NCBI RefSeq assembly: GCF_014698735.1
Contig: NZ_JACJTQ010000004.1
Span: 1 to 64,000, forward strand
Source of the DNA: Anabaena catenula FACHB-362
GTDB lineage: Bacteria; Cyanobacteriota; Cyanobacteriia; Cyanobacteriales; Nostocaceae
Direction of reading: 5' to 3'
Length of the DNA: 64,000 nucleotides
A program made the translations under genes and the position numbers. Below are positions 7,889 to 17,276 of the stretch, piece after piece; the first letter of the stretch is position 1; every line of letters begins with the position of its first letter. The notes beneath the pieces are model-generated. The model did not search any database. It had not been told where the DNA came from and saw nothing but the letters and a program-made list of their open reading frames with translations.

Positions 7889-9512
7889 CTTTCTTCTCAG
7901 TTGAATAATTAATTTCTAACTGTTCAGCCGCCTTCAAATCCCTTTCCTTCCCACCCCCATAAACAACCTTTAAATTCCCTTTCCTCTCCTTCTTCTCTTT
8001 GTTATCTTTGTTATCTTTGTTATCTTTGTTATCTTTCTTCATCTCCTCCTCTCCGCGTCCCCGCGTCCCCGCATCCCCGCATCCCTTCATTTCTTCCTTC
8101 TCTTTCTTTCCTTCGCTTACTTCGCGTCTTTGCGGTTCATTACCTCTTTCCCCTCGTCTTCTAGCCGAAGTTCCCTCCTCACTAGTATCTTCAGCCACGA
8201 CTTCATATAAAATCGCCTGCTTATTTTCAATATTTCCCTTACGTAAAACCCTACCCAAACGCTGAATATACTCCCTCGCAGAACCGGTTCCCGACAAAAT
8301 AATTGCTATCGAAGCCGCCGGAACATCAACCCCCTCATTTAACACATGAGAAGCCACCAAAGTATTATATTCACCCTCCTTAAACTTAGTTAAAATTTCA
8401 TGCCTTTCTTTCACAGGAGTTTGATGAGTAATCGCCGGAATTAACAAATCTTGAGAAATGCGATAAACCGTAGCATTATCAGCAGTAAAAATCAAAATAC
8501 GGGCGGGGAAATGTTCAGCTAATAAATCAGACAGAATTCTTAATTTACCATCAGTCCCCAGAGCGATTTCTTTTGCTTGACGATGTGCTAACATTGCCCT
8601 GCGGCCGATTTGCGATCGCGCACTCATTTGGACAAAAGTCTGCCAACCTTGCAAACTTCCCAAAGAAATCCGCGATTGTTTCAAAAAATCATTGCGGGTT
8701 TGAATTAACTGATTGTATCTTTCCCGCTCAAGTTGAGATAACTTCACCTTAATTTGCACAATTTGATGTTCTGCTAAAGCCTTACCCGCCAAGTCTTCAG
8801 CACGTTTGCGATAGACTTCTCTGCCAATGAGAATGTTTAAATCAGCGTGTTTGCCATCGGTGCGTTCTGGTGTAGCAGAGAGTCCTAGCCGATAGGGTGC
8901 GATCGCATATTCAGCAATTACCCGATTAAAATCTGTTGGTAAATGGTGGCATTCATCAAAGATAATCAAAGCATATTTGTTACCCAAACTTTCCGCATGA
9001 ATGGCAGCACTATCATAAGTAGCAACCAAAATCGGTGTTTTATCCCGTGAACCACCTCCCAGCAACCCCAATTCAGCATCAGGAAAGGCCGCCGTTAGAT
9101 GTGCATACCACTGATGCATCAAATCCAAAGTCGGCACCACAATCAACGTCGTGCGCGGTGTCGCTTGCATCGCCATTTGTGCCAAATAAGTCTTACCCGC
9201 CGCCGTGGGCAGCACCACCACTCCCTGTCTTCCCGCTAGTTTCCAAGCTGCTAAAGCCTCACTCTGATGGGGATAGGGTGTCATTTCTAAACTGGGAACC
9301 AACTCTAGTGGATAAAATCCCTTGGCCTCATCGATAAAGTTGGTTTCATCCGCTTGCAATGCCTCGACTACACAACGATATTTGATTGCCGGAATGCGAA
9401 ATTTTTCAATTCTATCATCCCATGTAGCATAATCTATCCAAGCTTTGCTGCGCGGTGGAGGGTGTAAAATTAACGTGCCACGATCAAAAGTTAAAGTGGG
9501 GTTGCGACCCAT
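7818..9512 (-). CDS. XPB-like superfamily 2 DNA helicase with STRR-invaded C-terminal linker
   Basis: A 564-residue SF2 helicase: N-terminal damage-recognition-like part (1-70), Walker A LPTAAGKT (101-108), DECH box (186-189), SATP (212-215), a RAED segment like the XPB RED motif (near 237), and motif VI EYIQRLGRVLRKG (about 410). This is the XPB/Rad25 pattern. ATP-driven 3'-5' unwinding is expected for the family. After the helicase core, about 110 residues are low complexity (GTRGRGEE, then repeated DNK triplets). They are encoded by the same STRR heptamers and a CTTTGTTAT nonamer that elsewhere lie between genes. The nuclease-like Bax1 gene overlaps its end. An adenylate cyclase gene diverges 53 bases upstream. 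Confidence 0.85.
   Translation of the reverse strand: MGRNPTLTFDRGTLILHPPPRSKAWIDYATWDDRIEKFRIPAIKYRCVVEALQADETNFIDEAKGFYPLELVPSLEMTPYPHQSEALAAWKLAGRQGVVVLPTAAGKTYLAQMAMQATPRTTLIVVPTLDLMHQWYAHLTAAFPDAELGLLGGGSRDKTPILVATYDSAAIHAESLGNKYALIIFDECHHLPTDFNRVIAEYAIAPYRLGLSATPERTDGKHADLNILIGREVYRKRAEDLAGKALAEHQIVQIKVKLSQLERERYNQLIQTRNDFLKQSRISLGSLQGWQTFVQMSARSQIGRRAMLAHRQAKEIALGTDGKLRILSDLLAEHFPARILIFTADNATVYRISQDLLIPAITHQTPVKERHEILTKFKEGEYNTLVASHVLNEGVDVPAASIAIILSGTGSAREYIQRLGRVLRKGNIENKQAILYEVVAEDTSEEGTSARRRGERGNEPQRREVSEGKKEKEEMKGCGDAGTRGRGEEEMKKDNKDNKDNKDNKEKKERKGNLKVVYGGGKERDLKAAEQLEINYSTEKKDVTNGVIDSSSKRGGNYPEKTET
7997..8150. repeat. STRR tracts inside the XPB coding region
   Basis: CTTTGTTAT occurs in four tandem copies at 7997-8032, read as (DNK)n on the minus strand. 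Next come CGCGTCC/CCGCATC heptamers at about 8050-8090 and a CTTCGCGTCTTTGCGGTTCAT-type module near 8110-8145. All keep the reading frame open. The same modules occur between genes, e.g. at 17600-17622. Confidence 0.8.
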
Positions 9513-9565
9513 TTAGGTTTTCTCCCTACTCATTGACATTTAACTACTAATAACCCAAAAAGCGC

Positions 9566-10867
9566 ATGATTCCCAAAAGAGATTTTGGCAAAACCCACCT
9601 AGACGCACTCTTTACCCCAGAGATATCCGACTGGCAGATAGATGTAAACTTTGTTGAATCTTACAGAGAACAGCGACAGCGCTTCATGATCAAACGTTTG
9701 CAATTGCAAACAAAAATCATGTTACTTGTTGGCTTAACCCTAATGGCATATTTTCTTTGGGTAAATAACCAACCAGGAGAGAAAATACTGGCCTTGAAAA
9801 TTGGGTTGTTAACTGAATTTTTTATTTTTATTTGTTGGTGTTTATGCCGAACATCTCTGGGTCGTCGTTACCCACACTTAATCCTTTTGAGTTTATGCTG
9901 GTCTGTAACTTGCGCCGTACAAATTGATACGGCTTTATTATTGAATTATGTAGAGCCGTTCACTAATATTTGGAACCTGATGTTTCTCACCCAAGCAACT
10001 ATGGTTCCCGTGATGTGGAGGATACATTTAATCTCCCAAATCGGCACAACTATCTGCTATTTGACATTATATTTTTTGTACAATCCTCAATTCAAGCAAC
10101 CTTTATATTTTTATATTGAGCAGGGATTATATTTATTTTGGACAGGTTTAATTTGTGTATTTTCTGTTTATTTATATGAAAATCTCAGAAAAAAAGAATT
10201 TCGAGCCAGGCAAGAACTAGAAATAGCCCAACAACAGTCAGAAAAACTAATTTTAAATATCTTACCACGGGTGATTGCGGAACAATTAAAACAGGAACAT
10301 ACTACTATTGCAGATAGCTTTCTGGAAGTGACGGTTTTATTTGCTGATATTGTGGGATTTACCGAGCTTTCTAGTCACACCCCGCCGCCACAATTAGTGG
10401 AATTATTAAACACAATATTCTGTTTATTTGATGAGTTAGCAGAACTGCATGGAGTAGAAAAAATCAAGACAATTGGCGATGCTTATATGGCAGTTGCTGG
10501 TTTACCAAATCACCGTAGCGACCATGCCATAGCCATAGCAAATATGGCGCTAGATATGCAACAGGCTGTAACTCAATTTAACCAAGAACAAAATCAATCA
10601 TTTCGGATTCGCATAGGTATTAGTACAGGGCCAGTAGTAGCAGGGGTAATTGGTTTAAAGAAATTTGCCTATGACCTTTGGGGAGATACTGTGAATACTG
10701 CGAGTAGAATGGAATCACATGGCATAGCGGGTAGTATCCAGGTTTGTGAAGCTAGTTATCATCTCTTAAAAGACCAGTATTTATTGGAAAAACGCGGTTT
10801 AATTAAAGTCAAAGGTAAAGGGGAAATGATTACATATTTACTACAAGGAATCAAGGTTAAAAATTAA
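9566..10867 (+). CDS. membrane-bound class III adenylate cyclase
   Basis: A 433-residue protein. Residues about 45-205 form five or six hydrophobic segments (membrane anchor or sensor), and the C-terminal half is a class III nucleotide cyclase domain. Both metal Asps are present (FADIVGF and TIGDAYM), as are the transition-state Asn and Arg (GDTVNTASRME). The purine-specifying pair is Lys in EKIKTIGD and Asp in FAYDLWGD, the combination that selects ATP, so cAMP should be the product. The membrane part has no named sensory domain that I recognise. It diverges from the XPB-Bax1 pair. The next genes are also signalling proteins but are probably separate units. Confidence 0.85.
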   Translation: MIPKRDFGKTHLDALFTPEISDWQIDVNFVESYREQRQRFMIKRLQLQTKIMLLVGLTLMAYFLWVNNQPGEKILALKIGLLTEFFIFICWCLCRTSLGRRYPHLILLSLCWSVTCAVQIDTALLLNYVEPFTNIWNLMFLTQATMVPVMWRIHLISQIGTTICYLTLYFLYNPQFKQPLYFYIEQGLYLFWTGLICVFSVYLYENLRKKEFRARQELEIAQQQSEKLILNILPRVIAEQLKQEHTTIADSFLEVTVLFADIVGFTELSSHTPPPQLVELLNTIFCLFDELAELHGVEKIKTIGDAYMAVAGLPNHRSDHAIAIANMALDMQQAVTQFNQEQNQSFRIRIGISTGPVVAGVIGLKKFAYDLWGDTVNTASRMESHGIAGSIQVCEASYHLLKDQYLLEKRGLIKVKGKGEMITYLLQGIKVKN

Positions 10868-11202
10868 CAAATTCTGTGGGTTTAAATAAAGAGCAACTAA
10901 CAAAGGGTAAGTATGTTAGGCGGAGACTAAACCTATGTTACAAAACTTAATTACGAATTATTTTAACTTTTTTTACTGGATATTTATTTACGCCGTGTTG
11001 TACTAAGATGAATCAAAAGGATGTATCCTTACATATTTCAGGACAAACTTTCGCACATAATTTTACTACTTTAGATAGATTCATCGTCAGCAACTGTTGT
11101 TCTGTTATTTGCCTGTTGCATAATAGGGCTTGAGCTATTACTGTGTCTAGCTACATTTGGAGACAAATCTCATTAGCTCTCTGCACCAAAGGAGAAGCCA
11201 CA

Positions 11203-13890
11203 TTGAAAGGAAAATCTTTCTTTCTATCAAACTATGCTGTAGCATTTGCATCTGTTGGTATTGCTTGTGTACTAACACTCATGCTACAGCCATTGTTAAC
11301 GCCAACTATTTTTATGCTATTTTTTGCTGCCGTAGCATTTAGTAGCTGGTATGGTGGAATCAACTCAGGGTTATTGACTACGACTTTGTCTAGTTTAGCT
11401 GTTAGCTACTTTTTTTTGGCTCCAGTATTTTCGCTCTATATTGATGATACAGAAAGCAGAATTCGCCTAATTTTATTTATCTCAGTAGCAATATTTATCT
11501 CCTGGATGAACTCTGAGCTACGTAGTGCTAAAAAGCGTCTAGAAATAACTGTAAAACAGTTAGCAGAGAGTGAGTCTAAGTTCAGACGCTTGAAAACTTC
11601 TAACATCATCGGGGTAATTTTAGCCGATATGAACGGCAGGATTTTAGAAGCAAATGAAGCCTTTTTAAATATTGTGGATTATACACAAGAGGATTTAGTA
11701 ACAGGAAAATTAAGGTGCAGAGAAATAACACCTCCAGAATATTGGGAACAAAGCGATCGCATGGCGCTACAAATCAAGACCACAGGGGTATGTCAACCTT
11801 TTGAGAAACAATATATCCGCAAAAATGGTAGTCGCGTTAGCATTTTATTAGGTTTAGCTGCATTAGAAAATAATTCAGAGCAAGTAATCGGTTTTGTTGT
11901 AGATTTGAGCGAACGCAAACAAATAGAAGAGTCCCTGCGCCAACGGGAAGAACAACTACGCCTGATTACAAATACTTTACCCGTGCAAATTGCTTATGTT
12001 GATGCTCAACAGCATTATCGCTTTAATAATAAAAGATATGAAGAATGGTTTGATATTTCTACCTCGCAAATGTATGGCAAGCACCTCAAAGAAATCCTCG
12101 GTGAGTCTGTTTATCAGTCCATCTCTCCTTATATAGAAACAGTATTGTCAGGAGAGCAAGTAACCTACGAAACTCAACTACACAAAAAAGATGGCACGAA
12201 CCATCATAAAAGTGTTACTTACGTGCCTCAATTCAATCAGCAGGGTAACGTCGTAGAAGGATTTGTCGCCCTCATTAGAGACATTACAGAACAAAAGCAA
12301 GCAGAAGTGGCTCTGAAGCAAAGCGAAGAACGGTTTCGCCAACTCACAGAAAAAGCGCGTGTAATTCCTTGGGAAGCAGATCCAAATACGGGGAATTTTA
12401 CCTATGTTGGCCCCCAAACTGAAGAGATTCTCGGCTATCCTTTAACTGATTGGTATAAAGAAAATTTTTGGGCAGAACATATCCACCCAGAAGATCAGGA
12501 GTGGGCAGTCCAATATTGCCTTAACTCTTCGCTGACACTGGATAATTACGAATTTGAATATAGAATGTTGGCCGCTGATGGCAGAATAGTGTGGTTGTAT
12601 GACATTGTTAATGTCCTGCGGGATGAAAACAGACCTCAGCTACTGCATGGATTCATGATTGACATTACCGAGCGCAAGCTGGCAGAGCAAGAACGGGAAA
12701 AATTACTAGAACGTGAACAAGCAGCAAGGGCTGAAGCAGAAGCCGTAAACCGAATCAAAGATGAGTTTTTAGCAACACTTTCCCATGAACTCCGCACCCC
12801 TCTCAATGCCATGCTGGGTTGGACTCAGCTACTCAGGAGCCGCAAATTTGACGAAAATACTACCGCTAGGGCATTGGAAACCATCGATCGCAATAGCCGC
12901 GCCCTAGCACAGTTAATAGAAGATGTTTTGGATGTTTCGCGGATTATTCGTGGCAAACTCCGGCTCAATCTCCGTCCTGTGGAGCTTGTACCCTTGCTGG
13001 AAGCGGCTATTGACACCGTGCGTCCAGCTGCGGACGCGAAAGAAATTAGCCTCAATTTTCAATCCGACTCAGCGGTAGGGATAGTCATGGGCGATGCCAA
13101 CCGCTTGCAACAAATAGTATGGAATTTGCTCTCCAACGCTGTCAAGTTCACACCCAAAAGAGGCAGAGTGGAGGTACAACTAGAGCGCATTAATTCCCGC
13201 GTGCAAATCCGAGTTAGTGATACTGGCAGCGGCATTGATCCTGACTTTCTGCCTCATGTATTTGAGCGCTTCCGTCAAGCAGATAGCTCAACTACGCGAT
13301 CGCATGGTGGATTAGGATTAGGTTTAGCGATCGTCCGTCACTTGGTAGAACTCCACGGTGGCACAGTTTCAGTAATCAGCCAAGGTATTCAACAGGGGGC
13401 GACATTTATTGTCAATCTACCCATGAAAGTCGTCTCCATCAACTACGATACAGCACAGCCAAAGTTATCTATTGATCCGGATGCTTCTACTAATCAGCAG
13501 TTGTCTATCCTGGAAGGTTTACGGGTGCTGCTAGTTGATGATGAAGCAGACGCGCGTCACTTGCTCACCACCATTTTGGGAGAATATGGCGCTCAAGTTA
13601 TGGCAGTTGCTTCAGCTATGGAAGCCATCAGTGCGTTACGAAAATTCCATCCAGATATATTAGTCAGTGATATTGGGATGCCCCAAGAAGACGGCTACAC
13701 ACTAATTCGGCAAATTAGAACCCTTTCCGTTGAAGAAGGAGGACGGATTCCCGCAGTAGCGCTGACAGCCTACGCGAGGACAGAAGATCGCACTCAAGCT
13801 TTGTTAGCTGGGTTTCAGTTACATATTCCCAAGCCTGTAAATCCAGCTGAGTTAGCAGTCGTCGTTGCTAATTTGGCGGGAAGAACCTAA
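11203..13890 (+). CDS. membrane hybrid sensor histidine kinase (DUF4118-PAS-HisKA-HATPase-REC)
   Basis: An N-terminal four-helix membrane region of the KdpD/DUF4118 type is followed by three PAS domains, a HisKA dimer/phosphoacceptor (SHELRTPLNAML), an ATPase domain (DTGSGIDPDF and GGLGLGLAIV) and a C-terminal receiver (LLVDDEAD and LVSDIGMPQEDG). The frame opens at a GTG at 11143 (915 codons), but I prefer the TTG at 11203 because AAAGGAGA ends 7 bases before it; the GTG has no such site. Numbering from the GTG, the phosphoacceptor His is residue 548 and the receiver Asp is 843. Ligand unknown. The intramolecular receiver suggests phosphorelay to a protein encoded elsewhere. Confidence 0.85.
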   Translation: MKGKSFFLSNYAVAFASVGIACVLTLMLQPLLTPTIFMLFFAAVAFSSWYGGINSGLLTTTLSSLAVSYFFLAPVFSLYIDDTESRIRLILFISVAIFISWMNSELRSAKKRLEITVKQLAESESKFRRLKTSNIIGVILADMNGRILEANEAFLNIVDYTQEDLVTGKLRCREITPPEYWEQSDRMALQIKTTGVCQPFEKQYIRKNGSRVSILLGLAALENNSEQVIGFVVDLSERKQIEESLRQREEQLRLITNTLPVQIAYVDAQQHYRFNNKRYEEWFDISTSQMYGKHLKEILGESVYQSISPYIETVLSGEQVTYETQLHKKDGTNHHKSVTYVPQFNQQGNVVEGFVALIRDITEQKQAEVALKQSEERFRQLTEKARVIPWEADPNTGNFTYVGPQTEEILGYPLTDWYKENFWAEHIHPEDQEWAVQYCLNSSLTLDNYEFEYRMLAADGRIVWLYDIVNVLRDENRPQLLHGFMIDITERKLAEQEREKLLEREQAARAEAEAVNRIKDEFLATLSHELRTPLNAMLGWTQLLRSRKFDENTTARALETIDRNSRALAQLIEDVLDVSRIIRGKLRLNLRPVELVPLLEAAIDTVRPAADAKEISLNFQSDSAVGIVMGDANRLQQIVWNLLSNAVKFTPKRGRVEVQLERINSRVQIRVSDTGSGIDPDFLPHVFERFRQADSSTTRSHGGLGLGLAIVRHLVELHGGTVSVISQGIQQGATFIVNLPMKVVSINYDTAQPKLSIDPDASTNQQLSILEGLRVLLVDDEADARHLLTTILGEYGAQVMAVASAMEAISALRKFHPDILVSDIGMPQEDGYTLIRQIRTLSVEEGGRIPAVALTAYARTEDRTQALLAGFQLHIPKPVNPAELAVVVANLAGRT

Positions 13891-13892
13891 AT

Positions 13893-14005
13893 CTGAGTAC
13901 CGGGTACCGAGTACCGAATACCGAGTCCTGATATCAATTCACTTAATTAAAGCTATAAATGAATCTCCGCGTCCCCGCGTCCCCGCTTCTCCGCGTCCCC
14001 CTCCC
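13893..14005. repeat. STRR cluster (GTACCGA and CGCGTCC heptamers)
   Basis: Four tandem GTACCGA-type units at about 13896-13930, then CCGCGTCC units at 13968-14005. They lie in the gap between the hybrid kinase and the Ser/Thr kinase. A frame of 67 codons across them is an artefact of the repeat. Confidence 0.7.
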
Positions 14006-14077
14006 TCTTTTCATCTTTTTTGAGTATCCTGGAATAGTATGGGAATACTCTGAATGTAAATTGCCAGCAGGTGCTAG

Positions 14078-15283
14078 ATGCTGCAAGCAGAACAAATCTT
14101 ACAAGAACGTTATCAAATCGAACGCCAACTTGGTAATAATGGAATTCGCCAAACTTGGTTAGCTAAAGATTTACAAGCCGCTGACGAGGAAAATGCGTTG
14201 GTTGTAGTCAAACTCTTGGCTTTTGGTGGTGCTGTCCAGTGGGATGACCTCAAACTCTTTGAGCGGGAAGCGCAGATTCTCAAACAGCTAAATCATCCCC
14301 GCATCCCCCAGTATATTGACTATTTTTGCATGGATGACCGCAGTCTCTGGTTTGGCTTAGTCCAAGAATATATTCCTGGTGAATCACTTAAGGAAAAACT
14401 AGTTGCTGGAGGAAGATTTACTGAAAACCAAACTCGGAAAATTGCAGTTCAGGTGTTAAAAATTCTCACCTATCTACATGAATTAAATCCGGGCGTTTTG
14501 CATCGAGATATTAAACCCAGTAATTTAATTTGGGGTGAAGATCATCAAATTTATTTAGTTGATTTTGGTGCAGTTCAAGATAAAGCCGCTAAAGAAGGTG
14601 TGACTTTTACCGTTGTGGGTACTTATGGTTATGCACCCATAGAACAATTTGGTGGTCGGGCAGTTCCAGCATCAGATTTATATGCTTTAGGAGCATCTTT
14701 AATTCATTTGTTAACAGGTCTTGCTCCAGCAGATTTACCCCAGAAAGATTTACGGTTGCAATTTTCAGACAAAGTTAGCCTCAGTCAGTATTTTGTGAAT
14801 TGGCTGGAAAAATTGACAGAACCTGCACCAGAACAACGTTTCTCTAGCGCCCGTCAAGCCCTGGATGTTCTCAAATCTGGTCAAATTGTTAAAAAAGCAG
14901 CAAAAGAAAATCAATCTTTAAGCACAAAAGAATTTATCAATAATTCTGGGTGTGGTATTTTTAATAGCTCCCAAAAGGTTCCAGAAGAAATTCTGGGTTG
15001 GAATTGGGGTGCATTTTTGATGCCTTGGTTATGGATTTGGCCTAATTATGTTTGGCTTTATGGATTGCTGTGTTTCATACCACAAATTGGGTGGATAATG
15101 ACAATTGCTCTAGGCGCAAAAGGTAATGAATGGGCTTGGAAAAGTAGGCATTGGCGAAGTATTCAACAATTTAAAGACCATCAGAGAGGCTGGGCGATCA
15201 CTGGGATGATGATTGGTGTACCGTTAAGTATTCTGTTTTGGGGACTTGCTTACACTATTATCAAATCAATGATTGGATTTTGA
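14078..15283 (+). CDS. Ser/Thr protein kinase with C-terminal membrane domain
   Basis: A 401-residue Hanks-type kinase. The catalytic loop is HRDIKPSN, the metal motif is DFG, and the activation region ends GTYGYAPIEQ. The ATP-loop Gly pattern is relaxed (LGNNGIRQTW in place of GxGxxG), and the lysine is in VVVKLL. After the kinase domain (about 10-270) comes a linker and then two or three hydrophobic segments (about 310-400, WGAFLMPWLWIWPNYVWLYG and after), so the kinase is likely tethered to the membrane by its C-terminus. This fusion is seen in cyanobacterial kinases. Substrates unknown. The start is the ATG at 14078. Confidence 0.85.
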   Translation: MLQAEQILQERYQIERQLGNNGIRQTWLAKDLQAADEENALVVVKLLAFGGAVQWDDLKLFEREAQILKQLNHPRIPQYIDYFCMDDRSLWFGLVQEYIPGESLKEKLVAGGRFTENQTRKIAVQVLKILTYLHELNPGVLHRDIKPSNLIWGEDHQIYLVDFGAVQDKAAKEGVTFTVVGTYGYAPIEQFGGRAVPASDLYALGASLIHLLTGLAPADLPQKDLRLQFSDKVSLSQYFVNWLEKLTEPAPEQRFSSARQALDVLKSGQIVKKAAKENQSLSTKEFINNSGCGIFNSSQKVPEEILGWNWGAFLMPWLWIWPNYVWLYGLLCFIPQIGWIMTIALGAKGNEWAWKSRHWRSIQQFKDHQRGWAITGMMIGVPLSILFWGLAYTIIKSMIGF

Positions 15284-15306
15284 GTTCAACCTTACTTCAC
15301 AAATCA

Positions 15307-15451
15307 TACAGCAGAATTCAGGAGTCCAATAATTTTGGATTTTGGATTTTAGATTTTGGATTGACTCCATACCTGAAGGTAGGAACTTGAGTAAAGAATT
15401 GTAGATTTTGGATTTTCAGTTTATGCCTCCTGCAACTTTCAATCTGCTGTA
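15307..15451. repeat. repeat element with TACAGCAGA inverted ends
   Basis: Begins TACAGCAGA (15307-15315) and ends TCTGCTGTA (15443-15451), a perfect 9-base inverted pair. Inside are one AGGAGTC unit and several TTTTGGA heptamers. A related element lies on the other side of the next gene (16248-16408). Looks like a small non-autonomous element or STRR carrier. Confidence 0.6.
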
Positions 15452-15465
15452 ATTACTTAGAAATA

Positions 15466-16245
15466 ATGCCGCATAATTTAACAATTATCCATAGCTTGCT
15501 TCTCTTTAGTACTGCGTTTATTGCAGGTGGACTCAATGCTGTAGCAGGAGGTGGAAGTTTTATTACATTTCCTACCTTGATATTTACAGGTATGGCACCA
15601 ATTACTGCCAATGCCACAAATAATACTGCTCTTTGGATAGCAGCTGTAGCCAGTGCGGGAGCCTATCGTCGGGATTTGAGCATTGAAAGGCGAGAATTGT
15701 TGGTACTAGCGGCTATAAGTTTAGTTGGTGGGGTGATTGGTTCTGTGGCTTTGTTATATACATCACCAGATGTGTTTAAAAAGTTGCTTCCATACTTATT
15801 ACTGTCAGCAACACTGATATTTACATTTAGCGAACCTCTGAAGAAATGGCTTCAACTTCAGAGCAAAAATTCATCATCAGAATCTCCACCTTTGTTGATT
15901 CTCTCACTTGCTCAACTAGCGATCGCAATTTATGGTGGTTTCTTTGGTGCCGGTTTAGGAATCTTAATGTTGGCCACCCTCACCTTTTTAGGTATCAAAA
16001 ATATTCACGCCATGAATGCCTTTAAAGCCTTTCTCGGCAGTTGCATCAATGGTATCGCCATTATTCCCTTTATGGTTGCGGATTTGATAGTTTGGCATCA
16101 AGCTATTTTAATGGCGGTTGGAGGTTCCCTGGGTGGTTACTTATGCGCTCATTATGCCCGGAGACTAGATCCTGGTTTGGTGCGGAAATTTGTGATGGTA
16201 GTAGCTTTTAGCATGACTACCTACTTTTTTCTTCATCAGAATTAA
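15466..16245 (+). CDS. TauE/SafE-family membrane permease (sulfite/anion exporter type)
   Basis: A 259-residue polytopic protein with about eight hydrophobic segments and the internal twofold pattern of TauE/SafE permeases: GGLNAVAGGGSFITFPTLIF in the first half and GGFFGAGLGILMLATLTFLG in the second. Members export sulfite, sulfonates or other organic anions across the inner membrane. The substrate here is not indicated by neighbours. Both sides of the gene carry related TACAGCAGA repeat elements, which may mark it as a unit that arrived or moved with repeats. The start is the ATG at 15466. Confidence 0.85.
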   Translation: MPHNLTIIHSLLLFSTAFIAGGLNAVAGGGSFITFPTLIFTGMAPITANATNNTALWIAAVASAGAYRRDLSIERRELLVLAAISLVGGVIGSVALLYTSPDVFKKLLPYLLLSATLIFTFSEPLKKWLQLQSKNSSSESPPLLILSLAQLAIAIYGGFFGAGLGILMLATLTFLGIKNIHAMNAFKAFLGSCINGIAIIPFMVADLIVWHQAILMAVGGSLGGYLCAHYARRLDPGLVRKFVMVVAFSMTTYFFLHQN

Positions 16246-16247
16246 TA

Positions 16248-16408
<161 letters not shown>

Positions 16409-16535
16409 GGAGGGAATAGGGTTAAAATAATTCGTAATTGATAATAATGCCGACCGCAGGCTACCGCCAACGTAATTCGTAGTTAAACCCAAAAATTACG
16501 AATTAGTAATTAGTTAAAACTCTCTTGAATATTTG

Positions 16536-17276
16536 TTAGAGAATCTGTGATAAAAACTTGCGCGTTCTTTCTTCTTGAGGATTAGTAAAAAAGGTTTCCG
16601 GAGTTGCTGATTCAACGAGAGAACCGCTATCCATGAGAATAACTCGATCTGCGACTTCACGAGCAAATCCGACTTCATGGGTAACGACTACCATTGTCAT
16701 CCCATCACGGGCAAGATTTCGCATCACATCTAATACTTCTCTGACCATTTCTGGATCTAAAGCAGAAGTGGGTTCATCAAATAGCATAATTTTGGGTTGC
16801 ATGGCTAAAGCACGGGCTATGGCTACTCGTTGTTGTTGTCCACCAGATAACTGTCCTGGATATTTTTGTGCTTGTTCTAAAATGCCAACTCTTTCTAACA
16901 GTTGCATTGCCAATTCTTCAGCTTTTGACTTCGACAAACGACGTACCCAAATGGGTGCTAAAGTAATATTTTGCAGAACTGTCAAATGAGGAAATAAATT
17001 GAATTGTTGAAATACCATGCCTACTTCTTGGCGAATGGTGTCAATATTTCTTAAATCCTTGCTGATGGTAATTCCATCAATAGTAATTTTCCCTTGTTGA
17101 TATGCTTCTAAAGCGTTAAAAGTGCGAATAAAAGTAGATTTACCAGAACCTGATGGTCCCATTAAAACAACAACTTCGCCCCGATTAACAGTTAAACTTG
17201 CACCCTGGAGAACGTGAAATTTACCATACCATTTATGAACATCTTCAGCAATAATTATCGGTATTTCTTCTAACAT
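16536..17276 (-). CDS. polar amino acid ABC transporter ATP-binding protein (GlnQ/BgtA-like)
   Basis: A 246-residue ABC ATPase: Walker [11 protein letters not shown]-loop [10 protein letters not shown], signature LSGGQQQR, Walker [13 protein letters not shown], and switch His in [10 protein letters not shown]. The sequence is typical of the polar amino-acid uptake family (GlnQ, HisP, and BgtA in Anabaena). No permease or binding-protein gene is next to it, so it may energise permeases encoded elsewhere, as the shared ATPase of Anabaena uptake systems does. The ATG at 17276 lies downstream of a 670-base repeat-rich gap. Confidence 0.85.
   Translation of the reverse strand: MLEEIPIIIAEDVHKWYGKFHVLQGASLTVNRGEVVVLMGPSGSGKSTFIRTFNALEAYQQGKITIDGITISKDLRNIDTIRQEVGMVFQQFNLFPHLTVLQNITLAPIWVRRLSKSKAEELAMQLLERVGILEQAQKYPGQLSGGQQQRVAIARALAMQPKIMLFDEPTSALDPEMVREVLDVMRNLARDGMTMVVVTHEVGFAREVADRVILMDSGSLVESATPETFFTNPQEERTRKFLSQIL

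Noticed and set aside
7999-8265. 88-codon plus frame opposite the XPB gene
   Set aside because: Antisense of the repeat-coded linker (MLSLLSLLSLLS), purely a result of the repeat.
13959-14162. 67-codon frame before the Ser/Thr kinase
   Set aside because: Starts in CGCGTCC STRR units and overlaps the kinase start in another frame.
9566-15283. adenylate cyclase, hybrid kinase and Ser/Thr kinase as one operon
   Set aside because: Gaps of 275 bases or more and about 190 bases with repeats and separate start signals; shared strand is not enough.
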